A stretch of 64,000 bases of DNA from Granulosicoccus sp965214025. GTDB taxonomy: Bacteria > Pseudomonadota > Gammaproteobacteria > Granulosicoccales > Granulosicoccaceae. The stretch lies in contig CBDCAW010000002.1 of assembly GCA_965214025.1 (NCBI GenBank), positions 16,224 through 80,223 on the forward strand, read 5' to 3'. The notes beneath the pieces are model-generated. The model saw only the letters and a list, made by a program, of their open reading frames with translations. It was not told the DNA's origin and did not search any database. Shown here piece by piece: positions 1 to 8,188 of the stretch. A program made the translations under genes and the position numbers. Within the stretch, counting starts at the first letter, position 1; each line of letters opens with the position of its first letter.

Positions 1-2
1 CC

Positions 3-695
3 GCCCTGCGCGGCGGGCTTGACTTCGAGATCATCGCGGCGGCCAGGCCGGATGTGATCATCGCGCTCTGGTCGGGTATTTCACGTGCCGAGTACGAGCG
101 GCTCAGCAAGATCGCACCGGTGGTCGCGGTGCCGCCGGGGGTCGGCGACTATGCACTTGCCTGGGACGAGATCGCGCTTCGAACCGGACGCGCAATCGGT
201 CGCGAGTCGCACGCCCGCGAGTCGGTCGAGGCGCTGCGCGAGCGATTCGGTGCCGTCCGCGCTGCGCATCCCGACTGGCAGGACCGTACTGCGAGCATCG
301 CCTATTACCAACCCGGCGTGCTGGGCGCCTACAGCGCGAGCGATGTGCGCGGGCGTCTGCTATCGCAACTCGGGCTGCAACTGCCGCCACCGCTCGCCGA
401 GCTGGCCGACGAAGGTACCGCCATCATCGAACTCTCGGAAGAACGCATCGATCTGATCGATGCGGACGTGGTGCTCTGGGGCGCCTTTGGTGAACTCGAC
501 GCGATTCGGGATCTGGCGCTGCGCGATGCACTGACAGCGGCCGACGAAGGGCGCGAGATCTACGTCGACAGGCCATTGTGGTACGCGATGGGTTTCGCCT
601 CTCTGTTGAGTCTGCCGATCACTCTCGATCGGCTGGTACCAAAGATCGAAGCGGCAATCGACGGCGACCCGGAGACGGCGGTCTCTGATCAGTGA
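3..695 (+). CDS. Iron-siderophore ABC transporter substrate-binding protein (5' end outside window)
   Basis: The reading frame is open from the window edge, so the N-terminus and signal peptide are missing; about 230 C-terminal residues remain. The segment A-A-R-P-D-V-I-I near the start is the typical middle of a FecB/FepB-type (cluster A-II) binding protein, where the two lobes are joined, and the C-terminal half reads like the second lobe (LIDADVVLWGAF, then a short helix ending before the stop). Such proteins deliver ferric siderophores or haem to an inner-membrane FecCD permease, and a matching ATPase and two permeases follow downstream. The ligand cannot be told from this fragment. Confidence 0.8.
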   Translation, partial: ALRGGLDFEIIAAARPDVIIALWSGISRAEYERLSKIAPVVAVPPGVGDYALAWDEIALRTGRAIGRESHARESVEALRERFGAVRAAHPDWQDRTASIAYYQPGVLGAYSASDVRGRLLSQLGLQLPPPLAELADEGTAIIELSEERIDLIDADVVLWGAFGELDAIRDLALRDALTAADEGREIYVDRPLWYAMGFASLLSLPITLDRLVPKIEAAIDGDPETAVSDQ

Positions 696-726
696 TCGAT
701 CCACGATCACACAAGGAGCAAGAGGC

Positions 727-1794
727 ATGGAAAGCACTGCAATGACGTACACCACGCACACCATCGTTCCAACCCGGTATCCGGACAGAATGCTCGACGC
801 CTACGCCTCGCACCTGCGAGACGATCACGATGTCGCTCTCCTGACGCTCGACGACAACGCTCGGTGCATCGAGCAAGACGGGTTCCGTATCGAGCTCCGG
901 GTTGCGGCGAGCGGACTGGCGGTCCGGCTCGAAGCGGCGAGCGTGGGAACACTGGCGTTCATGAAGGCCGGAATCGCAGAGCATGTGGCCACTGCCGATC
1001 TCGGCGCCGCCAACGCGATGCGCTGGTCGGGCGAGACGGCACGCAGCGGACAATTGCCGCCGAACTTTCGTCTGCTCGAGGTGTGCGATTCCCGCCAGCT
1101 GTTCTCGGGCATGCAGCGGGTTCGGCTGCATCTTCCCGATCTGCCGGACGTCGTTGATGAAGGTCCGCATCTGAAGCTCATGCTGCCGGCGGTCGATGGT
1201 CGAAGATCACGCTGGCCGCAGATGGGTGAGAACGGCGCCCCGATCTGGCCGACCGGAGTCGACGCGCTGCATGCGCGTTTCATGACCATTGCCGACATCG
1301 ACGTCGCCGAACAGACGGTCGCGCTCGACATCGTGCAGCACGAGTTGGGTCTGTTCTCGCGCTGGTCGCGGCGTACTCGGGTCGGTGACCACATCGGTGC
1401 CATGGGGCCTGTCGGTGCGGTTCGCCTGCCGGTGCTGCACCGTTACCTTTTCGCCGCCGATCTCTCGGCACTCTCCACGCTGGCCCATCTGCTGGCAGCC
1501 CTGCCGCCGAACGCGGTCGGCGATGCCATCATTGCCACACCGCCGGGGTGCGACCCGCAGCGCTATCTACCGTGCACGAACCTGACTCTGCATCGTCTGT
1601 CGCCTGGGTGTTTCGGCACCGAACTGCTCAGGCTGCTCGCTAGGCTACAGCGTCCAGACTACGCCTGGTTTGCCGGCGAACACAGCGATGCGCGAACCGT
1701 ACGACGGTTCTTCACCAATGAACTCGACCTCGACAAGTCGTCGCGGGTCACTGCGGCCTACTGGCGGCGGTGCATACCCGATACCGAAGGCTGA
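727..1794 (+). CDS. Siderophore-interacting FAD protein with N-terminal DUF2218-like domain
   Basis: The 355-residue product has two parts. Residues about 10-95 resemble DUF2218, a small domain often found beside siderophore uptake genes. Residues about 110-350 match the siderophore-interacting protein (SIP) ferric reductase fold: a flavin-binding barrel with RFMTIADID, the stretch HELGLFSRWSRR, GDHIGAMGP, and a closing AYWRR motif. SIPs reduce ferric siderophores in the cytoplasm to release iron. The ATG at 727 is preceded by AAGGAG at 713-718 with good spacing; an ATG five codons later is the alternative. It lies 31 bp after the binding-protein gene and is probably co-transcribed with it. 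Confidence 0.82.
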   Translation: MESTAMTYTTHTIVPTRYPDRMLDAYASHLRDDHDVALLTLDDNARCIEQDGFRIELRVAASGLAVRLEAASVGTLAFMKAGIAEHVATADLGAANAMRWSGETARSGQLPPNFRLLEVCDSRQLFSGMQRVRLHLPDLPDVVDEGPHLKLMLPAVDGRRSRWPQMGENGAPIWPTGVDALHARFMTIADIDVAEQTVALDIVQHELGLFSRWSRRTRVGDHIGAMGPVGAVRLPVLHRYLFAADLSALSTLAHLLAALPPNAVGDAIIATPPGCDPQRYLPCTNLTLHRLSPGCFGTELLRLLARLQRPDYAWFAGEHSDARTVRRFFTNELDLDKSSRVTAAYWRRCIPDTEG

Positions 1795-1823
1795 CCGCGC
1801 CATGTCATCCGCCGATGGGCTTC

Positions 1824-1846
1824 GTGAATGATTCTCGTTAGTGTTA
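1824..1846. promoter_or_regulatory. Candidate Fur box upstream of the ABC ATPase gene
   Basis: The stretch GAATGATTCTCGTTA (1826-1840) resembles the inverted-repeat core of Fur operators (GAATGATTCTCATT-like) and lies in a 139-bp gap about 95 bp before the ATPase start. Iron repression of the transport genes is the natural inference. No footprint or matrix score was computed. Confidence 0.5.
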
Positions 1847-1933
1847 TTGTTCGTCTACCGGACATGAACCCGGTGCCGACCAGCCTCCCGACAACCATGG
1901 AATTACGAAGCCGATGCACCGATCAGCGTCATC

Positions 1934-2833
1934 ATGAGGAGTGACGACACCATGATCGCGGAAGCGGCAGAGTTCGATGTCCGACGCTCGGTGCCGTCCA
2001 CAGCCAGGACTTCCGAACCCGCATCGATCCCGGATGCGGCACCGCCGAGGCTCGTGGCTGAATCGGTGACCATCGGCTACGACGATGGTGCGGTGGTGCA
2101 TGACGTCGATCTCGAGCTTCTGAGCGGTGGTCTCAACGTCATGGTCGGGCCCAACGGCTGCGGCAAGTCGACACTGCTCAAGGCCATGGCACGCGTGTTG
2201 AAGCCGATGTCGGGCCACGTTCTGCTCGATGGCCAAGCCGTTCACGACACCCACACGAAAACCGTGGCGCGAACGCTTGCCCTGCTCCCGCAGGGACCGG
2301 TCGCTCCGGAGGGCCTGACCGTGCGCGAGCTGGTCGCACAGGGGCGCTATCCGCACCAGTCGCTCGTGCGCCAGTGGTCGCGGGAGGATGCACGGGCCGT
2401 CGACTGGGCGATGGACGCGGCCGATGTGACGAGCTTCGCCGATCGCAACATCGCGCATCTGTCGGGAGGCCAGCGCCAGCGCTGCTGGATCGCCATGGTG
2501 CTGGCACAGAAAACCGACATTATCCTGCTCGACGAGCCGACGACCTTTCTGGATCTGAAGGTCCAGGTCGATGTCATGACACTATTGCGGCGGATCGCCA
2601 GGCGCGAAGGGCACACGTTCCTGGTGGCCTTGCACGAACTGAACATCGCTGCAGCCTTCGCCGATCGGCTCGTCATGATGCGTGCCGGACGGATCGTCGC
2701 CGTCGGGCCACCGGACAGGGTGTTCACCCGCGACAATCTGCGCGATGTGTTCGATCTTGAGGCCGACGTCCTGCATGAACCGAAGACCGGTCGTCCGGTC
2801 TGCGTGCCGACACTCGCGAACGAACTGCAGTGA
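1934..2833 (+). CDS. Iron-siderophore ABC transporter ATP-binding protein (FecE/FepC type)
   Basis: This 299-residue ATPase has a Walker A GPNGCGKST, signature LSGGQRQR, Walker B IILLDEPTTFLD and a downstream switch histidine in VALHELN. That order and spacing are typical of FecE/FepC ATPases energising siderophore or B12-type importers. About 45 residues precede the ABC domain, which is longer than usual; an ATG at 1952 would shorten this. The stop overlaps the GTG start of the first permease, so the proteins are likely translationally coupled. Substrate is inferred from neighbours (SIP, binding protein), not from the ATPase itself. Confidence 0.92.
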   Translation: MRSDDTMIAEAAEFDVRRSVPSTARTSEPASIPDAAPPRLVAESVTIGYDDGAVVHDVDLELLSGGLNVMVGPNGCGKSTLLKAMARVLKPMSGHVLLDGQAVHDTHTKTVARTLALLPQGPVAPEGLTVRELVAQGRYPHQSLVRQWSREDARAVDWAMDAADVTSFADRNIAHLSGGQRQRCWIAMVLAQKTDIILLDEPTTFLDLKVQVDVMTLLRRIARREGHTFLVALHELNIAAAFADRLVMMRAGRIVAVGPPDRVFTRDNLRDVFDLEADVLHEPKTGRPVCVPTLANELQ

Positions 2834-3843
2834 GTAGGTCCGCGATGATCCGGCTGCGGCAGCTCGATGTGTTTGCCCTGCCAGCTCTCATGCTGGTCTG
2901 CATGGCCCTTGCCTTCATACTGCATATCAGCGTAGGTGCCAAGACGGTGCCGTTCGGCGAGGTCGTGCGCGCGTTGTTTGCCTTCGATCCGGAGACGTTC
3001 GATCATGTGATCGTGCGGGATCTACGCATGCCGCGGGCGATTCTCGCCGTTGTGGTCGGTGCGAGCCTGTCGGTGGCCGGTGCACTGATGCAGGGTGTCA
3101 CTCGCAATCCGCTGGCTGAACCCGGGCTGCTCGGGCTCCTGGCAGGTGCGTCGCTCGCGGTGGTGCTGGCCGTCGGCGTGCTGGGGATCGGTGGCACCCT
3201 GTGGTTACCGCTGATCGCGGCGATCGGTGCGCTGTTCGCTGCCATGATGGTCTGGGGAATCGCGGTGGCGGCGCCGGGTGGGGCAACCAAGACCACGCTG
3301 ATACTAGCGGGTGCCGCCGTGAGCGCCTTTCTCGGAGCGATCATCACCGGGCTGAATCTCGTCTACGACGAAACGTTCGAGAACCTGCGCGTTTGGCTTA
3401 CCGGCACGCTGGCTGGCCGGGACATCTCCGTGCTCTACTGGGCTTCACCATGGCTGGTGTTGGGCATGGTGGGTGCGCTGGCCATGGCACGCGAAGTTAC
3501 CACGCTCGCCATGGGTGAGGATGCGGCCACCGGGCTCGGTGTCAATGTCGCACGGCTGAAGGTCACGGTCCTGTTCTCGGTGGTGGCGCTGACGGCCTCT
3601 GCCGTAGCCATCGCCGGGCCGATGGGTTTCGTCGGCCTTGTGATTCCGCATGTGGTCCGGTTATTCGTCGGGGCCGACTACCGACGCATCGTTCCGTATT
3701 CGGCTGTCGTCGGAGCAAGCTATCTGTTGATCATCGACATCGTCGCACGCCTCGCGCTTGCGCCCATCGAGATCTCCACCGGTATCGTCACCGCGCTGCT
3801 CGGTGCGCCGCTGTTCGTCTGGTTGGTCATGGCGCGACTGTGA
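2830..3843 (+). CDS. Iron-siderophore ABC transporter permease 1 (FecCD family)
   Basis: The 337-residue protein is almost entirely hydrophobic and carries FecCD/BtuC landmarks: RDLRMPRAILAVVVGASLSVAGALMQ near residues 60-90 followed by TRNPLAEPGLLG, and GPMGFVGLVIPHVVR near residue 270, the coupling region to the ATPase. About ten membrane helices are expected. The GTG start overlaps the ATPase stop by 4 bp, and the stop overlaps the next permease start in the same way. It forms the inner-membrane channel with the second permease. Confidence 0.92.
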   Translation: MSRSAMIRLRQLDVFALPALMLVCMALAFILHISVGAKTVPFGEVVRALFAFDPETFDHVIVRDLRMPRAILAVVVGASLSVAGALMQGVTRNPLAEPGLLGLLAGASLAVVLAVGVLGIGGTLWLPLIAAIGALFAAMMVWGIAVAAPGGATKTTLILAGAAVSAFLGAIITGLNLVYDETFENLRVWLTGTLAGRDISVLYWASPWLVLGMVGALAMAREVTTLAMGEDAATGLGVNVARLKVTVLFSVVALTASAVAIAGPMGFVGLVIPHVVRLFVGADYRRIVPYSAVVGASYLLIIDIVARLALAPIEISTGIVTALLGAPLFVWLVMARL

Positions 3844-4892
3844 GCGTTCCCGATCGCGTTCTGGCCGGGCCCGGCAGGCTGTCGCTCGCGGTGTCCGAGC
3901 GCGCCCTGGTCGTGCTGGCGCTGCTTATCGCCGGGCTTGCCGTGCTCATGGCCGCTAGCCTGATGATCGGTAGTTACCCCGTGTCATTCACCGGCGTGCT
4001 GCAGACACTGTTCGTCGCCCCGGTCTCGGAGACCGCTGGAACCGTGGTTTGGGAGTTTCGCTTTCCACGTGCGCTGGCGGCGGCATTCACGGGCGCATTG
4101 ATGGCCACCTCGGGTGCCATTCTGCAGAACGTCACCCGCAATCCGTTGGCAGATCCGTCGCTCGTCGGTGTCAGCCAGGGGGCCGGGCTTGCCGTTGTGG
4201 CGTCGATGATTGCCTTCCCGTGGCTACCGCACGCACTGCGCCCGTTTCTCGCCTTCGGCGGTGCACTGGCCGTGGCAGCGCTGATTCAATGGATTGCCAT
4301 GCGGCGCACCGGCGACGCCACCATGCGATTCATCCTCACCGGCATCGGCATCGCGGCCTTCATCTCCGCAGCCACGAACGCCATGCTGACCTACGGCGAG
4401 ATCAATCAAGCACTCGCGGCACTCGGCTGGCTGGCCGGTAGCGTACACGCTGCCGGCTGGGCAGAAGTGCAGTCGCTGACCGTCTGCACGTTGGTGGTCG
4501 CACCGCTTGTCGGCTGGGCCGCTCGGCCAATGGCGGCCATGCGCATGGGGCCGGTGGTCGCCACCGGCCTCGGCGTTGCCGTGCGGCCCATGCGCATCCT
4601 GCTGATCACACTGGCCGTCGCCTTGGCGGCGTTCGCGGTCGCCGCCGTCGGCCCGCTGGGCTTTGTCGGGCTGATCGCACCACACCTTGCCCGGCGACTG
4701 GCCAGATCAGGCGTTGGTCTGCACTTGGCGATGACGGCGGCGGTGGGTGCCTTGCTCGTGCTCATGGCCGACTTTCTCGGGCGCACGCTGTTCGCACCGG
4801 TGCAGATTCCCGCCGGTGTCGTCACGGCCGTGATCGGCGTACCCGTGTTCGTCTGGCTGATCCTGCGGTTCCGCTCGCAGACGAATGACTGA
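3840..4892 (+). CDS. Iron-siderophore ABC transporter permease 2 (FecCD family)
   Basis: A second FecCD-family permease of 350 residues, paralogous to the first: RFPRALAAAFTGALMATSGAILQ, TRNPLADPSLVG and GPLGFVGLIAPHLARR. Two distinct permease subunits are typical of ferric-siderophore importers such as FecCD and FepDG, whereas B12 importers use one gene. The GTG start at 3840 overlaps the preceding stop (ATP-binding and both permease genes are chained by 4-bp overlaps). No outer-membrane receptor gene follows; the next 1.2 kb is insertion-sequence debris. Confidence 0.92.
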   Translation: MSVPDRVLAGPGRLSLAVSERALVVLALLIAGLAVLMAASLMIGSYPVSFTGVLQTLFVAPVSETAGTVVWEFRFPRALAAAFTGALMATSGAILQNVTRNPLADPSLVGVSQGAGLAVVASMIAFPWLPHALRPFLAFGGALAVAALIQWIAMRRTGDATMRFILTGIGIAAFISAATNAMLTYGEINQALAALGWLAGSVHAAGWAEVQSLTVCTLVVAPLVGWAARPMAAMRMGPVVATGLGVAVRPMRILLITLAVALAAFAVAAVGPLGFVGLIAPHLARRLARSGVGLHLAMTAAVGALLVLMADFLGRTLFAPVQIPAGVVTAVIGVPVFVWLILRFRSQTND

Positions 4893-4930
4893 GAACGAGC
4901 GATGAACGGGGAATCGACCACACCGCCTAC

Positions 4931-5200
4931 TCACTGTCGGATGATGTAAAACGGCTTCCGCGAGTATCGACGAAGCCGTCGCGCTCCAGAGCCCAGTTCC
5001 ACGACATGGTGCCCGGTACGTCGATACAGCATGAGTACGTCCTCCTCTCGATTCCGCGGGCACCGGGAATCGCATCCACGAATGACGGACGCTATTGCTT
5101 GCGAGTGGGCAACAACGATCGCAACGCCCCGGGCGAGTGCCGTCACGGCCGCGAGCACGATGTGCGCGAAGTCGATCTCGAAGAAGCGGCGCGGCGCCGC
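4931..5200 (-). pseudogene. Possible 3' fragment of an unidentified minus-strand gene
   Basis: Between the permease stop and the IS3 relic a minus-strand frame stays open and ends at 4931. Its last ~80 residues (including GVAIVVAHSQAIASVIRG and DVLMLYRRTGHHVVELGSG) look protein-like, with a hydrophobic strand followed by HSQ, faintly recalling the C-terminal half of histidine-phosphatase folds. The frame continues into the IS3 relic, so only the 3' end could be original. The family assignment is weak; it may be a gene truncated by the insertion or a chance frame. Confidence 0.25.
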
Positions 5201-5900
5201 ACGCGTATCGCTGCGGTCGAAGCCGTCGGTACCGAACCCCATCAGCGACGAGGAGCGTGTCGAGATCACCCGGCTGCGTGCCGAGCTGAAACGGCTCCGA
5301 CAGGAGCGGGACATACCGGGAGGCCACCGCATTCTTCGCGAAGGAGTCGGCGTGAAATGCTGTTTCATCGATGTGGAGGAGGCGGCTTTTCTCATCCAGG
5401 GCCTCTGCGAGGCGACCGAGCTATCGCCGTCGATTTACTACGCCAGGGTGCCGCCGCGCCAAGAGTGCCCGGAAGCTCGATGACGAGCAGCTGCCCGCAT
5501 TCAAGGCGCTACGCATGGCCCTGTCTGATCATGAACCACCGGCCGGGCTAGTACACCATTCGGATCGCGGCTTGACCTACACCGCGGGCGACTACCGCGA
5601 CCTGCTGGCCGACAACGGGGTCGCGTGCAGCATGAGCCGCAAGAGCGCCTGCTGATACAGCAGCGTTGCCGAGAACTTCTTCACCACGCTGAAGAAGGAG
5701 CGGGTTCTCAGGAACCCGATTCGCTACGCGCAAGCAGGTCAGATCATCGATCTTCGAGTACATCGAAGTCTTCTACAACCGACAGAGGTTACACTCCACA
5801 TCGGGCGCAAGAGCCCGCAGCAGTACCGGCTCGATAATGCAAGTCAGGTATAACGCTAGTTGAATCCACAGCGTCTACGAAAGCGGGGTAACTCCACCAC
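5150..5900 (+). mobile_element. Decayed IS3-family insertion sequence (orfA and orfB remnants)
   Basis: The end of an IS3 OrfA is visible (EERVEITRLRAELKRLRQERDI, the leucine-zipper region), followed after a one-base shift by a match to the usual ATAFFAKESA ending with a stop at 5353-5355. An OrfB start follows (KCCFIDVEEAAFLIQGLCEA, then SPSIYYAR), but most of the catalytic core is deleted: the frame jumps at ~5465 to HHSDRG, then reaches SVAENFFTTLKKE after an in-frame stop, and EYIEVFYNRQRLHS after another shift. The sequence ending CGGGGTAACTCCA near 5883-5897 resembles an IS3 right end. It cannot be active. Confidence 0.82.
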
Positions 5901-6006
5901 GGGGCGCCACAACGGATGCAGAGCCCTGTTGAGGATTCAATGGCCACATTGCAATGGAGCATCGCAGTGGCCATCGCTGGCACATTGCAACGTTGCCCAT
6001 GCGGCT

Positions 6007-6024
6007 GTGGTCATGAATGACCAC
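6007..6024. promoter_or_regulatory. Perfect 8-2-8 palindrome upstream of the LysR gene
   Basis: GTGGTCAT-GA-ATGACCAC is a perfect inverted repeat with 8-base arms, centred about 63 bp before the LysR start; flanking GGC/GCC extends the symmetry with one mismatch on each side. It is placed where a LysR-type regulator or another dimeric repressor would bind for autoregulation. Binding is inferred only. Confidence 0.5.
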
Positions 6025-6078
6025 GGCCACTATCTACCACAGTAGGATCAGGAAGCTACGTAACCAGGAGGTGTTTTC

Positions 6079-6957
6079 ATGAATAAATTATCCTGTATGC
6101 AATCTTTTGTTTCGGTGGCGCACAGTGGAAATTTCTCGACGTCGGCTGACCAACTCTCCATCTCCAAAGCGTACGTGAGCAAACAGATCAGCCAGCTGGA
6201 AGAACACCTAGGTGTACGATTGCTTCAGAGAACGACGCGGCAAGTAAGCCTTACAAGTAATGGCCAGGCCTATTATGAACAGTGTCGATCACTATTGATG
6301 GAGCTGGAAGAGCTAGAAGAATCCATGCGTTCCAGGAATGCCGCTCTCAGCGGACAGCTTCGAATCACAGGCCCGGGATCATTTTCTGAACTTCATTTGA
6401 TACCCATCATTTCAATATATTCAATGAAGTATCCCGAGGTTCGACTAAAATTAGAGTTTACAGATAAAGTACTGGATTTAGTTGAAGAGCGTATAGATAT
6501 CGGGATAAGGATAGGCTTGCTCAATGACTCGTCCCTGGTAGCTCGGCGACTCACCAACACCACCATGATGCTTTGCGCATCTCTGGAATTCGTTCGAAAA
6601 GAAGGCGGCCCAAAAACGCTTGAAGAGATACACAATTTTCCTTGTATAGTTGATGAGAATTACCCAGGAGGAAACCATTGGTCATTCGAGAGCTCCCAAA
6701 TCGTAGCCGTTAAAGGTTCAATAGCCGTTAATAGCGCGCAAGCTGCACGGAGTATCGTGCTCGCTGGTCATGGTATCGGCTTCTTGCCTTCATTCGTTAT
6801 TGGCAACGATATAAAAGAAGGAAGACTGGCGCATTTACTTCCCCATATTCAGTGTGAGAGCCTGGATGTATTCGCTATTTATCCTCATAGAAAGCATTTA
6901 TCCACGAAAATACGTTTATTTATTGATACGGCTGTAGACTATTTCTCAGAAAATTAG
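6079..6957 (+). CDS. LysR-family transcriptional regulator
   Basis: The 292-residue protein opens with a LysR winged helix-turn-helix (residues about 3-62: MQSFVSVAHSGNFSTSADQL, KAYVSKQISQLEEHLGVRLLQRTTRQVSLT), then a linker helix and a periplasmic-binding-like effector domain from about residue 90 (GQLRITGPGSF... to GHGIGFLPSFV). This is the CrgA-like subgroup layout. The ATG at 6079 has a strong AGGAGGTG at 6066-6073. Base composition is clearly more AT-rich than the surrounding core genes, and IS relics flank it on both sides, suggesting horizontal acquisition. The haem-enzyme gene on the same strand downstream is the obvious candidate target, but this is inference. Confidence 0.93.
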   Translation: MNKLSCMQSFVSVAHSGNFSTSADQLSISKAYVSKQISQLEEHLGVRLLQRTTRQVSLTSNGQAYYEQCRSLLMELEELEESMRSRNAALSGQLRITGPGSFSELHLIPIISIYSMKYPEVRLKLEFTDKVLDLVEERIDIGIRIGLLNDSSLVARRLTNTTMMLCASLEFVRKEGGPKTLEEIHNFPCIVDENYPGGNHWSFESSQIVAVKGSIAVNSAQAARSIVLAGHGIGFLPSFVIGNDIKEGRLAHLLPHIQCESLDVFAIYPHRKHLSTKIRLFIDTAVDYFSEN

Positions 6958-7127
6958 TCTGTTGACATAGAAAATGGGTGCTTGCCGGCATACCTTGATC
7001 AAGGCACTCGACCAATTTCAAGCACATTCCCTGCAACACCAGTGTGGTGCCTAGAATAGTGCGTTCAAATGTACAAGGCGAGGCATGAAAGCACTTTTTC
7101 CCACTCGCCATACCTCCAGCCACCCTG

Positions 7128-7238
7128 ATTGTTCTATCCGATGTACAGCATGAAGAGTTCGAGCGCCAGTGCCGCAGCGGCAAGACGCCGACGCGCCTCA
7201 GGGCGCGTCTGGCCATAGTCTTGTTGGCGAATGAAAGA
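7128..7238 (+). pseudogene. IS630-family transposase N-terminal fragment
   Basis: A stretch of about 37 codons reads I-V-L-S-D-V-Q-H-E-E-F-E-R, then SGKTPTRLRARLAIVLLANE. This matches the N-terminal helix-turn-helix start of IS630-type transposases (LSDEER-type start, KTPxRLxxRAxIVLLAAEG). It is abruptly replaced at ~7240 by the IS66 fragment, so only the first few helices remain. Confidence 0.6.
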
Positions 7239-7244
7239 CTGATC

Positions 7245-7720
7245 AATCACTCTACCGGATTGAGCGCGAACTGCCGCAGCTGAATGATGATGAGCGCTTC
7301 GCGCAACGGCAGAAACAGGTCGTGCCGAAGCTTATCGAGCTGCGGCACCGGCTAGACGCCACGCAGCCGACGCTAGCTGCCAGCACGCTCACCGCCTCGG
7401 CGATCAACTCCATGATCAACCGGTGGGACTCTCTGATTCGCTACTGCGAGCATGGGCAACTGCGGATCAGCAACCTACGGGCCGAGAACGCCGTCCGACC
7501 CTTTGCCGCGGGTCGAAGGGCCTGATTACTTTCAGACACCCCCGACGGTGTCCGAGCCAGCGCAGCGCTGGTTCTCACTGATCGAAAACGCCAAGGCGAA
7601 CGGGCTCGAGCCCTACGCCTACCAGAGGCATGTCATTGGCAACATCGCCGCTGCGGACACAGAGGCAGCGCTCGAGGCGCTGCTGCCGTGGAACATGAAG
7701 CAGGAGCATTCGCAACAGGG
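7245..7720 (+). pseudogene. IS66-family transposase (TnpC) C-terminal remnant
   Basis: From about 7250 the frame reads LYRIERELPQLNDDERF..., then SLIRYCEHGQLRISNLRAENAVRPFAAGRR, the C-terminal region of IS66 transposases around the catalytic glutamate (N-x-x-E-N/R-A-x-R-P). A frameshift near 7510-7530 moves to the frame carrying YFQTPP..., SLIENAKANGLEPYAYQRH and EALLPWN, the characteristic IS66 ending. The 5' two-thirds of the transposase are absent. It abuts the IS630 fragment, indicating nested insertion followed by deletion. Confidence 0.8.
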
Positions 7721-7790
7721 GCAATGCGCGGATTCTCTGGCGATCTCAATCAATATGCATGGTCGATCGCTAGCAACAGGCGGAATATAA

Positions 7791-8188
7791 CCCGACGTCT
7801 AGAATCCCGATTGCCGTGAAAAAGAATAAAAAATTCGAGAATTCATTTGGCACCTCAATATTATAGAGTTCTTTCATCGGCCTATCACGTTACACTCCGG
7901 ATATTCCCGCCACCCGAACATAGCACTGAAAAGAAAATAAGCACCTTGACCACCTGCGCTTAGCCAACAGGATAGTGAACAGTATTTCAATAGATAGTGA
8001 ACAATCCTGAAGAAGAATAATGCCATGCTGACTCGGAAGATCGGGTAGGAATACGTTCCTGTAAAGCTAATTCATGCCATCGAGTAATTCATACGTCGTG
8101 ACGTAATTAATACATGGCGTATTTTCAAGGCCTCTAAAATTCATATTCAATTCCAGCTATCAACAATAGCAAAGCAAAGGTTTTCAAA
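7791..8188. other. AT-rich intergenic leader of the haem-enzyme gene
   Basis: About 400 bp with no credible gene. It is much more AT-rich than the core genome and includes an 11-bp direct repeat (7971-7981 and 7993-8003). The promoter of the gene at 8189 should lie here, but no single -10/-35 pair stands out. Confidence 0.5.
7971..8003. repeat. Direct repeat GATAGTGAACA (x2), about two helical turns apart
   Basis: GATAGTGAACA occurs at 7971-7981 and again at 7993-8003, start-to-start 22 bp, so both copies would face the same side of the helix. It lies about 190 bp before the haem-enzyme start and could be an activator site. No function is shown. Confidence 0.4.
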
